A stretch of 64,000 bases of DNA from an uncultured Pelagibacteraceae bacterium (GCA_902605865.1 CACLEJ010000002.1:1-64000); one strand, 5' to 3'. Positions 29,500 to 42,857 are shown, counted from the stretch's first letter. Notes: generated from the sequence alone by a model not told the origin. Program-made: numbers and translations.

Positions 29500-32400
29500 A
29501 TGAGCAAAGAACTATCAGATTTATTTAAATCATCAGAAATATCTGAAGCACAAAATTTTAATAGTATTAAAATTACATTGGCAAGTCCTGAAAAAATAAA
29601 ATCGTGGACTTTTGGTGAAATAAAAAAACCAGAAACAATAAATTATAGAACTTTTAGACCAGAAAAAGACGGCCTGTTTTGTGCAAGAATCTTTGGACCA
29701 ATCAAAGATTACGAATGCTTATGTGGTAAATATAAGCGAATGAAATTTCGAGGTATTATTTGTGAAAAATGTGGTGTTGAGGTTACAAAATCAAATGTAC
29801 GTAGAGAGAGAATGGGTCATATCAATCTAGCAACACCAGTTGCTCATATTTGGTTTTTAAAGTCTCTACCTAGCAGAATTTCTTTAGTTGTAGACATGAA
29901 ATTAAAAGAGGTAGAAAGAGTACTGTATTTTGAAAACTTTATTGTAATTGAACCAGGATTAACCGGTTTAAAGAAAAACCAATTATTAGGCGAAGAGGAA
30001 CTTATTAAATATCAAGATGATTATGGCGAAGAAGCATTTACCGCTGGTATAGGTGCCGAAGCAATACTTGAAATTCTTAAATCAATAAATTTAGAAGAAG
30101 AAAGAGAACTGCTTATTAAGAATATTAAAGAAACAAAATCAAAAGTTAATGAGGAAAGATCTATTAAAAGATTAAAATTAATAGAATCATTTATTGAAAC
30201 AGGCAATAAACCAGAATGGATGATACTTACTACAGTTCCCGTTATTCCTCCAGAATTAAGACCCTTAGTTCCTTTAGATGGTGGTCGATTTGCAACATCT
30301 GATTTAAATGATCTTTACAGAAGAGTTATAAACAGAAATAACAGATTAAAAAGACTTATAGACTTAAAAGCACCTGACATAATTGTTAGAAATGAAAAGA
30401 GAATGCTTCAAGAGTCTGTAGATGCACTTTTTGATAATGGTAGAAGAGGAAGAGTAATAACTGGCACAGGAAAAAGACCTCTTAAATCTTTGGCAGAAAT
30501 GTTAAAAGGAAAACAAGGAAGATTTAGACAAAATCTTTTAGGTAAAAGAGTTGACTATTCAGGTAGATCAGTAATCGTTGTAGGTCCAGATCTTAAACTA
30601 CATGAGTGTGGATTACCAAAAAAAATGGCATTAGAATTATTTAAACCATTTTTATACGCCCGTTTAAATAAGCTAGGTTTAGCTTCAACTATTAAACAAG
30701 CTAAGAAATTAGTTGAACGAGAGAGAACAGAGGTCTGGGATGCGCTAGAGTTAATAGTAAGAGAACATCCAGTAATATTAAATAGAGCTCCTACACTTCA
30801 CAGATTAGGTGTTCAAGCTTTCGAACCAAAACTAATTGAAGGTAATGCAATAGAGCTTCATCCTTTAACATGCGCAGCATTTAATGCAGATTTTGATGGT
30901 GATCAGATGGCGGTACACGTGCCATTGAGTTTAGAAGCACAATTAGAGGCAAGAGTGTTAATGATGTCTACAAATAATATTTTAAGTCCTTCTAATGGTA
31001 AGCCTATAATTGTTCCGAGTCAGGACATGATACTTGGTATATATTATTTATCACAACCTCCAGTTCAAGACGAAAGAGTTGAAGGATATTTTGTTAATAC
31101 TTCTGAAATAGAGCATGCATTAGAATCAGGACAAATTAAAGTACATTCTAGAATAGTTTCTAGATTTGAAACTGTTGATGAAAAAGGTAATACCAAGTTT
31201 GAAAAACATATAAGTACAGCAGGAAGATTTTTATTATCAAATATAATTCCAAAAAATATAAATAATAACTTTTCATTAGTTGACAGATTGCTACCAAAAA
31301 AAATAGTTTCTGAAGTTATTGATCATGTTTTTAGATTTTCTGGTCAGAAAAGTACTGTAATTTTTTGTGATAAATTAAAAGATATTGGATTTAAACATGC
31401 ATTCAAGGCTGGAATTTCATTTGGAAAAGATGATCTTTTAATACCAGATAATAAAGAACAATTAATTGATGAGACTAAAAAGTTAATTGCTGATTACGAA
31501 GGACAATATGCTGAAGGTCTTATAACAAGAGGTGAGAAGTATAATAAGGTAATTGATGCATGGTCTAAATGTACAGATAGAGTTGCATCAGAAATGATGA
31601 AAAGAATTTCAGCTACTGAAGTTACTGAAGATGGTTTAAAAATTAATTCTGTTTTCATGATGGCAGATAGTGGTGCCAGAGGTTCAGCTGCACAAATGAA
31701 ACAATTAGCTGGGATGAGAGGTTTAATAGCTAAACCCTCTGGTGAAATTATTGAAACTCCAATTACCTCAAATTTTAAAGAGGGACTTACTGCACTTGAA
31801 TATTTTAACTCAACACACGGAGCTAGAAAAGGTTTAGCTGATACAGCCCTTAAAACAGCTAGCTCAGGTTATTTAACCAGAAGATTGTGTGATGTTGCTC
31901 AGGACTTAACTGTAACAAAAATAAAATGTGATAATCCAGGATCTATTGAACTTTCAGAAGTTTTGGAAGGTGGAAATATCATGGTTAGTTTATCAGAGCG
32001 TGCTTTAGGAAGAGTTACAGCACAAGACGTAAAGAATCCATTATCAGGGGATATAATTATTAAAAAAGAAGAAATGATCGATGAAGCTGCTTGTGAAAAA
32101 ATAGATGCAGCAGGAGTTAAATTGTTAAAAGTCTACTCTGTTATGACATGCAGTTCTAAAGAAGGCGTCTGCGCAACGTGTTACGGAAGAGATCTTTCGA
32201 GAGGTAAAATGGTTCATGTAGGAGAAGCTATTGGTATGATTTCAGCTCAATCAATTGGAGAACCAGGAACACAGTTAACTATGAGAACCTTCCACGTTGG
32301 AGGGACAGCATCAGTTAAACAAGAGTCTCAAATTGTATCAAATTCAGAGGGAACGTTAAAAATTGTTAATACAAACTTAATAAAAGACTCAAAAAATAAT

Positions 32401-33663
32401 CAAATTGTTATGGGTAGAAATACAGTTATATCAATAGAGGATGACAATGGATTACAAGTAGCAACTTATAAAGTTCCCTACGGTTCAAAATTATTCTTTG
32501 AAAATGATCAAAAAATTAAAAAAGGTGCTAAAATTTGTGAATGGGATCCTTATACAACACCAGTCATTGCAGAAAAAGATGGTATAGCTAATTATGTAGA
32601 TTTAATTGATGGAGTTTCAATTGCAGAAACAGTAGATGATGCCACTGGAATATCAACAAAAGCAGTAGTCGATTGGAAAACTCAATCAAAAAATACTGAC
32701 TTAAAACCAAGAATAACTTTAAGGGATGCAAAAGGAAATGTTATTAAAAAAGCTGACGATAATGAAGCAAGGTATTATTTAGTTCCAGACTCGATTTTAT
32801 CAGTCAAAGATGGTGCAAAGATTTCAGCTGGTGATGTTATTGCAAGATTACCTAAAGAAACAACAAAAACAAAAGATATTACTGGTGGGTTACCTAGAGT
32901 TGCTGAGTTATTTGAAGCAAGAAAAGCAAAAGATAGTGCAATTATAGCTGAAAATGATGGAAGTGTTATTTTTGGTAAAGAAGTTAGAGGTAAACAAAGA
33001 GTTACAATTGAAGCTGAAAATGGCGATACATCAAGTTACTTAATCCCTAAGGGCAAACATATTAATTTTAACCAAGGTGAAAAGATTAAAAAAGGTGAAT
33101 ATCTACTTGATGGTCAACCGTTGCCTCATGATATTTTAAGAATATTGGGTATAGAGGAATTGACAGAATATTTTGTTAACCAAGTTCAAGATGTTTATAG
33201 ACTTCAAGGTGTAATTATAAACGATAAACATATTGAAACTATCCTAAGACAAATGCTTAAAAAAGTTGAAGTCAAAGAGACAGGAGATAGCAAGTTATTA
33301 CCAGGTGAAGTAGTGGATAGAATAAAATTTGAGACTATGAATGAAGAATTAGTTGCAGATGGAAAAAAACCTGCGGTGGGTGAAAGAGTGTTAATGGGTA
33401 TCACTAAAGCTTCATTACAAACAGAGTCATTTATTTCAGCTGCGTCCTTCCAAGAAACTACAAGAGTATTAACTGATGCCGCAATTAAAGGAAAAGTTGA
33501 TAAACTTACAGGTCTAAAGGAAAACGTAATTGTTGGAAGATTAGTTCCTGCTGGCACAGGCGCGATCAAAAATTCGTGGAATAAAAAAGCAATAAATGAT
33601 GACCAAAAATTTTTATCAGAGCAAGAGAGCTCTGACACATCTGAAGCTCAAATAAATCAATAA
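29500..33663 (+). CDS. rpoC: DNA-directed RNA polymerase subunit beta'
   Basis: 1387 aa; [23 protein letters not shown] zinc motif; [16 protein letters not shown] active site. Confidence 0.99.
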   Translation: MSKELSDLFKSSEISEAQNFNSIKITLASPEKIKSWTFGEIKKPETINYRTFRPEKDGLFCARIFGPIKDYECLCGKYKRMKFRGIICEKCGVEVTKSNVRRERMGHINLATPVAHIWFLKSLPSRISLVVDMKLKEVERVLYFENFIVIEPGLTGLKKNQLLGEEELIKYQDDYGEEAFTAGIGAEAILEILKSINLEEERELLIKNIKETKSKVNEERSIKRLKLIESFIETGNKPEWMILTTVPVIPPELRPLVPLDGGRFATSDLNDLYRRVINRNNRLKRLIDLKAPDIIVRNEKRMLQESVDALFDNGRRGRVITGTGKRPLKSLAEMLKGKQGRFRQNLLGKRVDYSGRSVIVVGPDLKLHECGLPKKMALELFKPFLYARLNKLGLASTIKQAKKLVERERTEVWDALELIVREHPVILNRAPTLHRLGVQAFEPKLIEGNAIELHPLTCAAFNADFDGDQMAVHVPLSLEAQLEARVLMMSTNNILSPSNGKPIIVPSQDMILGIYYLSQPPVQDERVEGYFVNTSEIEHALESGQIKVHSRIVSRFETVDEKGNTKFEKHISTAGRFLLSNIIPKNINNNFSLVDRLLPKKIVSEVIDHVFRFSGQKSTVIFCDKLKDIGFKHAFKAGISFGKDDLLIPDNKEQLIDETKKLIADYEGQYAEGLITRGEKYNKVIDAWSKCTDRVASEMMKRISATEVTEDGLKINSVFMMADSGARGSAAQMKQLAGMRGLIAKPSGEIIETPITSNFKEGLTALEYFNSTHGARKGLADTALKTASSGYLTRRLCDVAQDLTVTKIKCDNPGSIELSEVLEGGNIMVSLSERALGRVTAQDVKNPLSGDIIIKKEEMIDEAACEKIDAAGVKLLKVYSVMTCSSKEGVCATCYGRDLSRGKMVHVGEAIGMISAQSIGEPGTQLTMRTFHVGGTASVKQESQIVSNSEGTLKIVNTNLIKDSKNNQIVMGRNTVISIEDDNGLQVATYKVPYGSKLFFENDQKIKKGAKICEWDPYTTPVIAEKDGIANYVDLIDGVSIAETVDDATGISTKAVVDWKTQSKNTDLKPRITLRDAKGNVIKKADDNEARYYLVPDSILSVKDGAKISAGDVIARLPKETTKTKDITGGLPRVAELFEARKAKDSAIIAENDGSVIFGKEVRGKQRVTIEAENGDTSSYLIPKGKHINFNQGEKIKKGEYLLDGQPLPHDILRILGIEELTEYFVNQVQDVYRLQGVIINDKHIETILRQMLKKVEVKETGDSKLLPGEVVDRIKFETMNEELVADGKKPAVGERVLMGITKASLQTESFISAASFQETTRVLTDAAIKGKVDKLTGLKENVIVGRLVPAGTGAIKNSWNKKAINDDQKFLSEQESSDTSEAQINQ

Positions 33664-33692
33664 TTTTAAGTACTTTTAAGCCTTTATTTAGT

Positions 33693-33720
33693 TTGACAAA
33701 TACAATTTCTAATGTATTTT
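33693..33720 (+). promoter_or_regulatory. Candidate promoter upstream of rpsL (str operon)
   Basis: TTGACA (33693-33698), 16-nt spacer, TATTTT (33715-33720) in a 162-nt gap, long for this block. Confidence 0.5.
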
Positions 33721-33825
33721 GGCCATGTTTTTGGTTGGAATGTAGTGACTAGTTCACTAAACGCTGCCACAAATAACATGCCAGTTATTTTCATCAAAAA
33801 TATAAAAATTTAGTAAAAAATAATT

Positions 33826-34197
33826 ATGCCGACTATTAATCAGTTAGTTAGAAAAAGTAGAGTTAAACAAATAACAAGAAACAAAGTGCCTGCTTTGCAG
33901 AAGCAACCTTTGAAGAGAGGTGTTTGCGTAAAGGTTTATACAACAACTCCCAAAAAACCTAATTCAGCCTTAAGAAAAGTAGCTCGTGTTAGATTATCAA
34001 ATGGTTTTGAAGTAACCGCATATATTCCAGGCGAAGGTCATAATTTGCAAGAGCACTCAGTTGTATTAATTCGAGGTGGAAGAGTTAAGGATTTACCAGG
34101 TGTTCGTTATCATATTTTAAGAGGTAATTTAGATACTCAAGGAGTTGCAAATAGAAAACAAAGACGTTCTTTATACGGAACAAAAAAGGGTAAATAA
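33826..34197 (+). CDS. rpsL: 30S ribosomal protein S12
   Basis: [69 protein letters not shown]. Confidence 0.99.
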   Translation: MPTINQLVRKSRVKQITRNKVPALQKQPLKRGVCVKVYTTTPKKPNSALRKVARVRLSNGFEVTAYIPGEGHNLQEHSVVLIRGGRVKDLPGVRYHILRGNLDTQGVANRKQRRSLYGTKKGK

Positions 34198-34200
34198 TAA

Positions 34201-34671
34201 ATGTCTAGAAAACGTAAAGCTCCAAAAAAATTAGCTGTTATAGACCCTAAATATAAATCAACAATAATTCCAAAGTTAATAAATTCAATTATGTATGATG
34301 GAAAAAAAACTATTGCTGAAAAAATTATTTACGATGCAATTGAAAAGATTAAAAGCAAATCAAAAGATGAGCCTTTAAACGTTTTTAATGATGCAATTAA
34401 TAATATTAGACCAACAGTTGAAGTAAGATCAAGAAGAGTAGGAGGAGCAACCTATCAGGTTCCTGTTGAAGTAAAATCTAAAAGATCACAAGCTTTAGCT
34501 TTAAGATGGTTAATTGATGCATCCAGAAAACGTAAAGATAAAAAAATGTCTGATAAAATATTTAACGAGATTTATGATGCATATCAAAACAGAGGATCTG
34601 CAATCAAAAAAAAAGAAGACACACATAAAATGGCTGAGTCAAATAAAGCATTTGCTCACTTTAGATGGTAA
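34201..34671 (+). CDS. rpsG: 30S ribosomal protein S7
   Basis: RPTVEVRSRRVGGATYQVPVEV, ANKAFAHFRW-type ending. Confidence 0.98.
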   Translation: MSRKRKAPKKLAVIDPKYKSTIIPKLINSIMYDGKKTIAEKIIYDAIEKIKSKSKDEPLNVFNDAINNIRPTVEVRSRRVGGATYQVPVEVKSKRSQALALRWLIDASRKRKDKKMSDKIFNEIYDAYQNRGSAIKKKEDTHKMAESNKAFAHFRW

Positions 34672-34677
34672 TAACTT

Positions 34678-36753
34678 ATGACAAGAACACATACATTAAA
34701 TAAATATAGAAATATTGGAATTATGGCACACATTGATGCCGGCAAGACAACAACTACAGAGAGAATTCTTTATTACACTGGTAAAAGTCATAAAATTGGG
34801 GAAGTACATGATGGTGCTGCAACAATGGACTGGATGGAACAAGAACAAGAAAGAGGAATTACAATAACTTCTGCAGCAACAACATGCTTTTGGAATGATC
34901 ATAGGATTAATATTATTGATACGCCAGGACATGTTGATTTTACAATTGAAGTTGAAAGATCACTAAAAGTTCTTGATGGAGCTGTTGCAGTATTTGATGG
35001 AGTTGCAGGTGTTGAACCTCAATCAGAAACTGTTTGGAGGCAAGCTGATAAATATAAAGTTCCTAGAATTTGTTTTGTAAACAAACTTGATAGAACTGGA
35101 GCAGATTTTTTTCGATGTGTAGAAATGATAAAAGATAGACTGGGTGCAAAACCATTGGTAATGCAAATTCCTATTGGTATTGAAGCATCTTTAAAAGGTG
35201 TTGTTGATTTAGTTAAAATGAAAGCATTAGTATGGAAAAATGAAGATTTAGGTGCGGCATGGGAACTAACAGATATACCTGATGAATTAAAAGACATTTC
35301 TCAAAAATATAGACAAGAATTAGTAGAAACTGCAGTAGAACAAGACGAAAAACTTATGGAAGATTATTTAAGTGGTAGTGATATTTCAGAAAAAGACTTG
35401 ATAAAATGTATTAGAAAGGGTTGTTTGGGGTTTGATTTTGTACCTGTACTTACAGGATCAGCTTTTAAAAACAAAGGTGTTCAACCATTATTAGACGCTG
35501 TGGTAAATTATTTACCTAGCCCAGAGGATATAGGATTAATTAAAGGAACAAGACCTGGATCAGACGATGAAATAGAAATGAAGTTTGATGACAACGCACC
35601 ATTCTCTGCATTAGCATTTAAAGTTGCTAATGATCCATTTGTTGGAAGTTTAACTTTCATAAGAATTTATTCAGGAACTGTAAAATCTGGAACTGGAATT
35701 TATAATACCTCTAAGGATAAAGAGGAAAGGGTTGGTCGTATGCTATTAATGCATGCTAATTCAAGAGAAGATATAAAAGAAGCCAATGCTGGAGACATTG
35801 TTGCTTTAGCAGGATTAAAAAATACAATTACAGGTCATACGCTTGCAAATAAAGATAATCCAGTTTTACTTGAACCAATGGAATTTCCAGACCCAGTTAT
35901 AGAAATTGCTGTTGAGCCTAAAACAAAAGCAGATCAAGAAAAAATGGGAGAAGCCCTTGGAAGATTAGCTAAAGAAGATCCATCTTTTAGAGTAACCTCT
36001 GACGAAGAGTCTGGACAAACAATTATAAAAGGAATGGGAGAACTACACTTGGATATAATAGTTGATAGAATGAAAAGAGAGTTTAAAGTTGAGGCCAATG
36101 TCGGAGCCCCTCAAGTTGCATACAGAGAAACTATACTATCCCCAGCAGAAAATGATTATACACATAAAAAACAAAGTGGTGGTGCCGGGCAATTTGCAAG
36201 AGTAAAACTTACAGTAGAACCACTTGAACCTGGAAAAGGTAGAGAGATAGAAAGTAAAATTAAGGGTGGAGCAATACCAAAAGAATTTATTCCTGGAGTA
36301 GAAAAGGGTGTAGAGACTGTAGCAGATGGAGGTATATTAGCAGGATTCCCACTTATTGATTATAAAGTAACAATTGTAGATGGCTTACACCATGATGTTG
36401 ACTCAAGCGTTTTAGCTTTTGAGTTAGCTTCAAGACAATGCTTTAAAGAAGCTTGTACAAAGGCAACATTGAAATTACTAGAACCAATAATGAGAGTTGA
36501 AGTAGTTACCCCTGAAGATTATATGGGTGATGTAATTGGTGATTTAAACAGTAGGAGAGGCCAAATAAGCACACAAGAACAAAGAGGTAATGCTACTGTT
36601 ATAACAGCTATGGTGCCATTAGCAAATATGTTTGGGTACATAAATAATTTAAGATCAATGTCGCAAGGTAGAGCACAATATTCTATGTTCTTCGATCATT
36701 ACGATAAAGTTCCTCAAAATGTTCAGGATGAAGTAACTAAAAAGACAGGTTAA
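34678..36753 (+). CDS. fusA: Elongation factor G
   Basis: [47 protein letters not shown]. Confidence 0.99.
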   Translation: MTRTHTLNKYRNIGIMAHIDAGKTTTTERILYYTGKSHKIGEVHDGAATMDWMEQEQERGITITSAATTCFWNDHRINIIDTPGHVDFTIEVERSLKVLDGAVAVFDGVAGVEPQSETVWRQADKYKVPRICFVNKLDRTGADFFRCVEMIKDRLGAKPLVMQIPIGIEASLKGVVDLVKMKALVWKNEDLGAAWELTDIPDELKDISQKYRQELVETAVEQDEKLMEDYLSGSDISEKDLIKCIRKGCLGFDFVPVLTGSAFKNKGVQPLLDAVVNYLPSPEDIGLIKGTRPGSDDEIEMKFDDNAPFSALAFKVANDPFVGSLTFIRIYSGTVKSGTGIYNTSKDKEERVGRMLLMHANSREDIKEANAGDIVALAGLKNTITGHTLANKDNPVLLEPMEFPDPVIEIAVEPKTKADQEKMGEALGRLAKEDPSFRVTSDEESGQTIIKGMGELHLDIIVDRMKREFKVEANVGAPQVAYRETILSPAENDYTHKKQSGGAGQFARVKLTVEPLEPGKGREIESKIKGGAIPKEFIPGVEKGVETVADGGILAGFPLIDYKVTIVDGLHHDVDSSVLAFELASRQCFKEACTKATLKLLEPIMRVEVVTPEDYMGDVIGDLNSRRGQISTQEQRGNATVITAMVPLANMFGYINNLRSMSQGRAQYSMFFDHYDKVPQNVQDEVTKKTG

Positions 36754-36755
36754 TT

Positions 36756-37064
36756 ATGGAAAAGCAAAATATTAGAATAAAACTTAGAGCATATGATAAC
36801 AAAGTTTTAGATCAATCAACCGAAGAAATCGTCAATACTGTAAAAAGGACTGGTGCTAATATAAAAGGCCCAATACCACTTCCTACTAAAAAAGAGAGAT
36901 ACACTGTACTGAGATCACCACATATAGATAAAAAAAGTAGAGAACAGTTTGAAACAAGGACCCACAAAAGATTAATAGATATTATTGAACCAACGCCTGC
37001 AACAGTAGAGGCATTAATGAAGCTAGACTTAGCATCAGGAGTTGATGTGGAGATTAAAATATAA
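36756..37064 (+). CDS. rpsJ: 30S ribosomal protein S10
   Basis: [62 protein letters not shown]. Confidence 0.99.
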   Translation: MEKQNIRIKLRAYDNKVLDQSTEEIVNTVKRTGANIKGPIPLPTKKERYTVLRSPHIDKKSREQFETRTHKRLIDIIEPTPATVEALMKLDLASGVDVEIKI

Positions 37065-37771
37065 TGAGTGAAATCGGATTAATTGGAAAAAAAATTGGTA
37101 TGTCTAGAGAATTTTTTAAAACTGGTCAAACAATACCAGTGACTGTTTTAAAAGTAGAAAAGGCAAGGGTTATTCAATTAATTAACAAAGAAAATAGAGG
37201 ATACGATGCAGTGCAACTTGGATTTGGTAAAATTAAAAATTCAAAGTTATCGAAGTCAATGAAGGGTTATTATTCTAAAAAAAATACAGAAGCAAAAAAA
37301 ATTTTAAAAGAATTTAGAGTTAAAAATTTAGATCAATACAAAGAAGGTAATGAATTTGGTATTGAAATATTTAAAGATATAAAATTTTTAGACGTGAGAT
37401 CAAAAACTATAGGTAAAGGATTTGCAGGTGCAATGAAAAGACATAACTTTGGAGGTTTAAGAGCATCACACGGAGTTTCTGTCTCTCACAGAGCACATGG
37501 TTCCACTGGTCAAAACCAAGATCCTGGAAAAGTATTTAAAGGAAAAAAAATGGCAGGTCATATGGGTGATAAAATAAGAACTATGCAAAATCTTGAAATT
37601 ATTAAAACAGATTTAGATAATGATTTAATTTATTTAAAAGGATCCATTCCTGGTTCTAAAAATTCAGAAGTATTACTTAAGAAAGCTGTAAAGAATATTA
37701 AAAAACTTACAATTAATGAAAAAATTGAAATTTATGAAAAATCAAAAAAAATTAAAGAGAAAAAAAAATAA
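37064..37771 (+). CDS. rplC: 50S ribosomal protein L3
   Basis: [57 protein letters not shown]. Confidence 0.98.
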   Translation: MSEIGLIGKKIGMSREFFKTGQTIPVTVLKVEKARVIQLINKENRGYDAVQLGFGKIKNSKLSKSMKGYYSKKNTEAKKILKEFRVKNLDQYKEGNEFGIEIFKDIKFLDVRSKTIGKGFAGAMKRHNFGGLRASHGVSVSHRAHGSTGQNQDPGKVFKGKKMAGHMGDKIRTMQNLEIIKTDLDNDLIYLKGSIPGSKNSEVLLKKAVKNIKKLTINEKIEIYEKSKKIKEKKK

Positions 37772-37774
37772 TTT

Positions 37775-38395
37775 ATGAAAATAGATAAATTAAATATTGA
37801 GGGAAAAATAAATACTATTGAAGTCTCAGACAAAGTAGTTTCTGCAAAGATAAATAACAAACTTGTAAGTAATGTTTTGTATAAAACTAATGCTAACTAC
37901 AAAGGTAGAAAAGCCAAAACAAAACAAAAAAATGAAATTAAAGGATCAACAGCAAAAATATATGCACAAAAAGGAACTGGAAATGCAAGACATGCCAGTA
38001 AAAAAGCTCCTATATTTGTTGGTGGAGGTGTAGCTCATGGTCCAAAAGGTGAGCCTAATTACAAAAAAAGGAAATTAAATAAAAGTGAGAAAAAACTTAG
38101 CATAGCATCATTAATTACAAAAAAAAATGTAACCAAAGATTTAATAATAATAGACGATTTTCAAAAAGAAATTTTAAAAACCAAAGAAATGAATAATTTA
38201 CTTATTAAATTTGAAGCAAAAAATTCAATAATAATTGCAGATAAAATATCTAAAAATAATATATTTAAATCAGTTAAAAATATACCGAATGTAAAAATAA
38301 CTGATATTAATCATTTTAGTGCCTATGATTTAGCAAAATTTAAAAAAGTCATATTTACAGAAACCTCAATTAAGGAATTAGAAAAAAGATATTAA
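37775..38395 (+). CDS. rplD: 50S ribosomal protein L4
   Basis: QKGTGNARHASKKAPIFVGGGVAHGPKG; operon context. Confidence 0.95.
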   Translation: MKIDKLNIEGKINTIEVSDKVVSAKINNKLVSNVLYKTNANYKGRKAKTKQKNEIKGSTAKIYAQKGTGNARHASKKAPIFVGGGVAHGPKGEPNYKKRKLNKSEKKLSIASLITKKNVTKDLIIIDDFQKEILKTKEMNNLLIKFEAKNSIIIADKISKNNIFKSVKNIPNVKITDINHFSAYDLAKFKKVIFTETSIKELEKRY

Positions 38396-38398
38396 ATT

Positions 38399-38692
38399 AT
38401 GGAAAAGATACATCTATACGATAAAATAATTTCGCCATTGGTTACTGAGAAATCGACCAATCTTTCAGAGCAAAATAAAATTATTTTTAAAGTACATACA
38501 AAAGCAAATAAAAAAAATTTAAAAAAAAATATTGAAAAAATATTTAAGGTTGAGGTAATTAAGGTAAATATAATTAATAAAAAAACCAGAACTAAAATCA
38601 CAAGAGGCAAAAAAGTTAAAGTTAAGGGATACAAAAAAGCAATACTAACTTTAAAAAAAGGTCAAAATATTGATCTGACAACTGGAATATAA
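38399..38692 (+). CDS. rplW: 50S ribosomal protein L23
   Basis: DKIISPLVTEKSTNLSEQNKIIFKV; operon context. Confidence 0.95.
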   Translation: MEKIHLYDKIISPLVTEKSTNLSEQNKIIFKVHTKANKKNLKKNIEKIFKVEVIKVNIINKKTRTKITRGKKVKVKGYKKAILTLKKGQNIDLTTGI

Positions 38693-38695
38693 AAT

Positions 38696-39529
38696 ATGGG
38701 ACTAAAAACATTTAAACCATACACAAAATCAACTAGAGGAACTATTTTAGTTAGTAGAGAAGGTCTATGGAAGGGTAAGCCATTTAAGACGCTTACATCA
38801 CCAAATAACTCCTCTAAAGGAAGAAACAATTATGGAAGAATTACATCTAGAAACCATGGTGGTGGACACAAACATAAATATAGAAAAATTGATTTTCATA
38901 GAAAAAAATTAGATATATCTGCAGAAGTAGAAAGGATTGAATACGATCCTAATAGATCATGCCATATAATGTTAGTAAAATTTGAAGATGGAGAAAGATT
39001 TTATTATTTAGCACCTAAAGATATAAAAGTAGGCGATAAAATTCAAAATGGAACAAGCTCAGAAATTAAAATTGGAAATTGTCTTCCATTAAAGGATATA
39101 CCTGTAGGAATAAATATCCATAATGTAGAAATTAACCCAGGTGGAGGTGGAAAAATAGCAAGATCAGCAGGTACGTCTGTATCAATTTCAGGTATCGATG
39201 GAAACTATTCTATTATAAAAATGACATCAGGTGAAGTTCGACGGATAAATTCAAATTCCGTTGCAACTGTTGGTGTATTATCTAATCCAGATCAAAAAAA
39301 CATTAAAATTGGTAAGGCAGGAAGATCAAGATGGCTTGGTAGAAGGCCTCATACTAGAGGTGTGGTAAAAAATCCAGTAGATCACCCTCATGGTGGTGGT
39401 GAAGGAAAATCAGCAGGAGGAAGACACCCTGTATCTCCAACTGGTCAATCTGCAAAAGGATTAAAAACAAGAGATAACAAAAGAACAGATAAATTTATAA
39501 TAAGAAGAAGAAAGAAAAAAAGAGGATAA
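38696..39529 (+). CDS. rplB: 50S ribosomal protein L2
   Basis: GRITSRNHGGGHKHKYRKIDF; GRRPHTRGVVKNPVDHPHGGGEGKSAGGRHPVSPTG. Confidence 0.99.
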   Translation: MGLKTFKPYTKSTRGTILVSREGLWKGKPFKTLTSPNNSSKGRNNYGRITSRNHGGGHKHKYRKIDFHRKKLDISAEVERIEYDPNRSCHIMLVKFEDGERFYYLAPKDIKVGDKIQNGTSSEIKIGNCLPLKDIPVGINIHNVEINPGGGGKIARSAGTSVSISGIDGNYSIIKMTSGEVRRINSNSVATVGVLSNPDQKNIKIGKAGRSRWLGRRPHTRGVVKNPVDHPHGGGEGKSAGGRHPVSPTGQSAKGLKTRDNKRTDKFIIRRRKKKRG

Positions 39530-39532
39530 ATT

Positions 39533-39832
39533 ATGGCTAGATCAGTTTGGAAAGGACCTTTTGTTGAAGAAAGTTTGATAAAAAAAGTAGGCAAATTAAA
39601 AAATGAACCTGTTAAAAAACCTATTAAAACATGGTCAAGAAAATCAACAATTATTCCAGATTTTGTAGGAATAAGCTTTTTAATATATAACGGGAAAAAA
39701 TTTATTCCAATTACTGTTTCAGAAGATATGGTTGGTCATAAATTTGGTGAATTCGCACCAACAAGACAGTTTTTTGGTCATACTCCTGCAGATAAAAAAG
39801 CTAAAGTAGAAGGTGGAGCAGCTAAAAAATAA
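39533..39832 (+). CDS. rpsS: 30S ribosomal protein S19
   Basis: [30 protein letters not shown]. Confidence 0.97.
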   Translation: MARSVWKGPFVEESLIKKVGKLKNEPVKKPIKTWSRKSTIIPDFVGISFLIYNGKKFIPITVSEDMVGHKFGEFAPTRQFFGHTPADKKAKVEGGAAKK

Positions 39833-40227
39833 TGTCCAAGTTAAATAAAATAATTGACTCAAAAATTGTCAAATCTGTGAATAAAAATGTGAGATCAAGC
39901 ACAAGAAAACTTAATCCAATACTAAAATCTATAGTAGGAAAAAAGGTTGATGTTGCAATCAGGGACTTATCGTTTTCAGATAAAAGAATATCAAAAGATA
40001 TAAGAAAAACAATTTCTTCAGCTGTAGCAAATGCAGAAAACAATTATCAATATGATATTGATAAATTGATTGTTAAAGAAGCTTATTGTGGAAAACAAGT
40101 TGTAATGAAAAGATTCAGAGCAAGAGCCAAAGGAAGAGCAGCAGAAATTATGAAACCATATTCTAATTTAACTATAATTTTAACAGAACAGACAAAACAA
40201 ATGGAGCGTCATGGGACAAAAAGTTAA
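39832..40227 (+). CDS. rplV: 50S ribosomal protein L22
   Basis: Operon position; [37 protein letters not shown]. Confidence 0.93.
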   Translation: MSKLNKIIDSKIVKSVNKNVRSSTRKLNPILKSIVGKKVDVAIRDLSFSDKRISKDIRKTISSAVANAENNYQYDIDKLIVKEAYCGKQVVMKRFRARAKGRAAEIMKPYSNLTIILTEQTKQMERHGTKS

Positions 40228-40870
40228 TCCAGTTGGTCTAAGATTAGGAATCAATAGAGGATGGGATTCTGTCTGGTATGCAAAAAAAAAAGATTTTGGA
40301 AATAATCTAATAGAGGATTTTAAAATAAGAGAATATATCAAAAAAAATGTAGTAAACTCAGGTGTAGCAAAGGTAATGATAGAACGTACTACAAAAAAAT
40401 GTTTTGTCACAATATATACCTCAAGACCTGGTTTTGTTATTGGGAAAAAAGGTACTGATATTGAAAAAATAAAAGGAAATTTATCAAAATTAACTAATAA
40501 CGAAGTTGTATTAAATATAAAAGAGGTAAAAAAACCAGAGACAAACAGTTATTTGGTTGCAGAAAATATTTCGCAACAGTTAGTTAAAAGGGTATCTTAT
40601 AGAAGGGCAATGAAAAGAGCTATGCAATCAGCATTAAGACTTGGAGCAAAAGGAATTAAAGTTTCAATCAGTGGAAGACTTGGTGGTAATGAAATAGCAA
40701 GAACAGAGTGGTTGAGAGAGGGAAGTATACCATCGCACACTTTAAGAGCTGATATTGATTATGCAGAAGCAGAAGCGTTAACAACTTACGGCATTATTGG
40801 AATTAAAATTTGGATCTATAAAGGAGAAATTTTTACAAAGGAATTTAGCCAAGAAAGGAATAAAGGTTAA
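40211..40870 (+). CDS. rpsC: 30S ribosomal protein S3
   Basis: [40 protein letters not shown]. Confidence 0.98.
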   Translation: MGQKVNPVGLRLGINRGWDSVWYAKKKDFGNNLIEDFKIREYIKKNVVNSGVAKVMIERTTKKCFVTIYTSRPGFVIGKKGTDIEKIKGNLSKLTNNEVVLNIKEVKKPETNSYLVAENISQQLVKRVSYRRAMKRAMQSALRLGAKGIKVSISGRLGGNEIARTEWLREGSIPSHTLRADIDYAEAEALTTYGIIGIKIWIYKGEIFTKEFSQERNKG

Positions 40871-40871
40871 A

Positions 40872-41279
40872 ATGTTACAACCAACAAGAACAAAATTTAG
40901 AAAAGCACACAAAGGCAGAATCCATGGTAATGCATCAAGATGTAATTTAATGAATTATGGTTCTTTTGGACTAAAAGCTATACAGCCTGAACGTATAATA
41001 TCGAGACAAATAGAAGCTGCAAGAGTTGCTTTAACAAGACATATGAAAAGACAAGGTAGAGTTTGGACTAGAATGTTTCCAAACATACCAGTATCAAAAA
41101 AACCAACAGAAGTCCGAATGGGTAAAGGAAAAGGTTCACCAGAATTTTGGGCATGCAGAGTAAAACCTGGAAGAATTTTATTTGAAGTAGATGGTGTGTC
41201 TGAACAAATAGCAAAAGAAGCATTATACAAGGCATCAGCAAAATTACCTATTAAATGTAAATTTATTAAGAGAATTTAA
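40872..41279 (+). CDS. rplP: 50S ribosomal protein L16 (start corrected from the ORF-track start at 40797)
   Basis: [21 protein letters not shown] is the canonical L16 start; the upstream 25 codons overlap rpsC. Confidence 0.97.
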   Translation: MLQPTRTKFRKAHKGRIHGNASRCNLMNYGSFGLKAIQPERIISRQIEAARVALTRHMKRQGRVWTRMFPNIPVSKKPTEVRMGKGKGSPEFWACRVKPGRILFEVDGVSEQIAKEALYKASAKLPIKCKFIKRI

Positions 41280-41281
41280 AA

Positions 41282-41470
41282 ATGAAAAAAAAAGAAATTA
41301 AAAAATTAACAAACCAGCAATTATTAGAAAACTTAGAAAAACTTAAGAAGGATTTGTTTAACTTTAGATTTCAAAAAATCAATGGTCAAATTAAAAGTCC
41401 AGCAAAAATAACAGAAACCAAAAAAAATATAGCACGAATAAAAACGTTAATAGAGGTTAATAATGCCTAA
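41282..41470 (+). CDS. rpmC: 50S ribosomal protein L29
   Basis: 62 aa; LTNQQLLENLEKLKKDLFNFRFQKINGQIKSPAKITETKKNIARIKT. Confidence 0.95.
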   Translation: MKKKEIKKLTNQQLLENLEKLKKDLFNFRFQKINGQIKSPAKITETKKNIARIKTLIEVNNA

Positions 41471-41699
41471 GAAAATACTAAATGGAATTGTTGTGAGTGA
41501 TAAACCAAATAAAACAATTACAGTTATGGTTGAAAGAAAGTATCAACACCCTGTTCTTAAAAAGGTTTTGAAAGCAAGAAAAAAATATAATGCACACGAT
41601 GAAGATAATAAATTTAAAATAGGTGACAAAGTATCAATTAGAGAAAGTAGACCATACTCAAAAAATAAAAAATTTGAAGTTATAGGAGAAAGTAAATGA
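41463..41699 (+). CDS. rpsQ: 30S ribosomal protein S17
   Basis: [44 protein letters not shown]. Confidence 0.97.
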   Translation: MPKKILNGIVVSDKPNKTITVMVERKYQHPVLKKVLKARKKYNAHDEDNKFKIGDKVSIRESRPYSKNKKFEVIGESK

Positions 41700-42064
41700 T
41701 ACAGGTTCAAACTGAACTTTTAGTTGCAGATAATACTGGTGCAAAAAAAATAGAATGCATAAAAGTATTAGGTGGGTCAAAGAGAAGATATGCAAGTATA
41801 GGAGATATAATTGTTGTAGCTGTTAAAGAGGCTATTCCAAAAGGTAAAGTAAAAAAAGGCTCAGTTCATAAAGCCGTTGTAGTAAGGGTAAAAAAAGGAA
41901 TACATAGAAACGATGGTTCAAAAGTTAGATTTGATAATAATGCAGCTGTACTGACTGATGAAAAAGGAGAACCAATAGGAACAAGAATTTTTGGACCTGT
42001 TACAAGAGAACTGCGAAACAGAGGTCAAATGAAAATTATATCGTTGGCACCAGAGGTCTTATAA
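41696..42064 (+). CDS. rplN: 50S ribosomal protein L14
   Basis: [48 protein letters not shown]. Confidence 0.99.
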   Translation: MIQVQTELLVADNTGAKKIECIKVLGGSKRRYASIGDIIVVAVKEAIPKGKVKKGSVHKAVVVRVKKGIHRNDGSKVRFDNNAAVLTDEKGEPIGTRIFGPVTRELRNRGQMKIISLAPEVL

Positions 42065-42303
42065 TGATTAGAAAAGGATTTAAAGTGAGGATATTAGTAG
42101 GAAAAGACAAAAATAAAGAAGGTGAAGTTATAGAAATTGACAGAAAGCTGAACAGAGCAAAGGTAAAAGGAATTAATATTGTAAAAAAACACGTGAAAAC
42201 AACAAAAGAAAAAAAAGGTGGAATAATTTCAAAAGAAAATTTTGTTCATATGTCAAATTTGAAACAAATGAATAAAACTGTAAAAGAAGAGACTAAAAAA
42301 TAA
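42064..42303 (+). CDS. rplX: 50S ribosomal protein L24
   Basis: [39 protein letters not shown]. Confidence 0.95.
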   Translation: MIRKGFKVRILVGKDKNKEGEVIEIDRKLNRAKVKGINIVKKHVKTTKEKKGGIISKENFVHMSNLKQMNKTVKEETKK

Positions 42304-42857
42304 TGGAACCAAGATTAAAAGAAATAATAATGAAAGAAATAAATCCAAGCTTAAAGGAGATGTTTGGTTATAAAAGTATGTATATGGGGCCAAAAATTCA
42401 AAAAATTGTAATAAATATGGGATTAGGATTAGATGGAAATGACTCTAAAATTATTAGCTCATGTCAAGATGACTTAGCAAAAATAACAGGACAAAAACCT
42501 GTTATAACTAAATTCAGAAAATCAATAGCTAATTTTAAAACAAGGAAAAATACTAACTCAGGATTAAAAGTTACACTAAGAAAGAATATGATGTACGAGT
42601 TTATTGATAGATTAATAAATATAGCATTACCAAGAATAAAAGATTTCAGAGGATTAAGTTCAAAAGGTTTTGATAAATTTGGAAACTACACATTCGGAAT
42701 AAAGGAACAGATTATTTTTCCAGAAGTAAATTTTGACAAAGTTGATAAAATTAGAGGTTTGGATATTACAGTAGTTATTAAAACAATGGATATTAAGCAT
42801 AGTTACGAACTTCTTAAAAAGTTAAACTTTCCATTCAATGAAAATAGGAGCAATTAA
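42303..42857 (+). CDS. rplE: 50S ribosomal protein L5
   Basis: [44 protein letters not shown]. Confidence 0.98.
   Translation: MEPRLKEIIMKEINPSLKEMFGYKSMYMGPKIQKIVINMGLGLDGNDSKIISSCQDDLAKITGQKPVITKFRKSIANFKTRKNTNSGLKVTLRKNMMYEFIDRLINIALPRIKDFRGLSSKGFDKFGNYTFGIKEQIIFPEVNFDKVDKIRGLDITVVIKTMDIKHSYELLKKLNFPFNENRSN

Noticed and set aside
33204-33638. Minus-strand 144-aa ORF antisense to rpoC
   Set aside because: Fully inside the well-supported rpoC frame; biased Ser/Phe/Ile composition typical of antisense reading.
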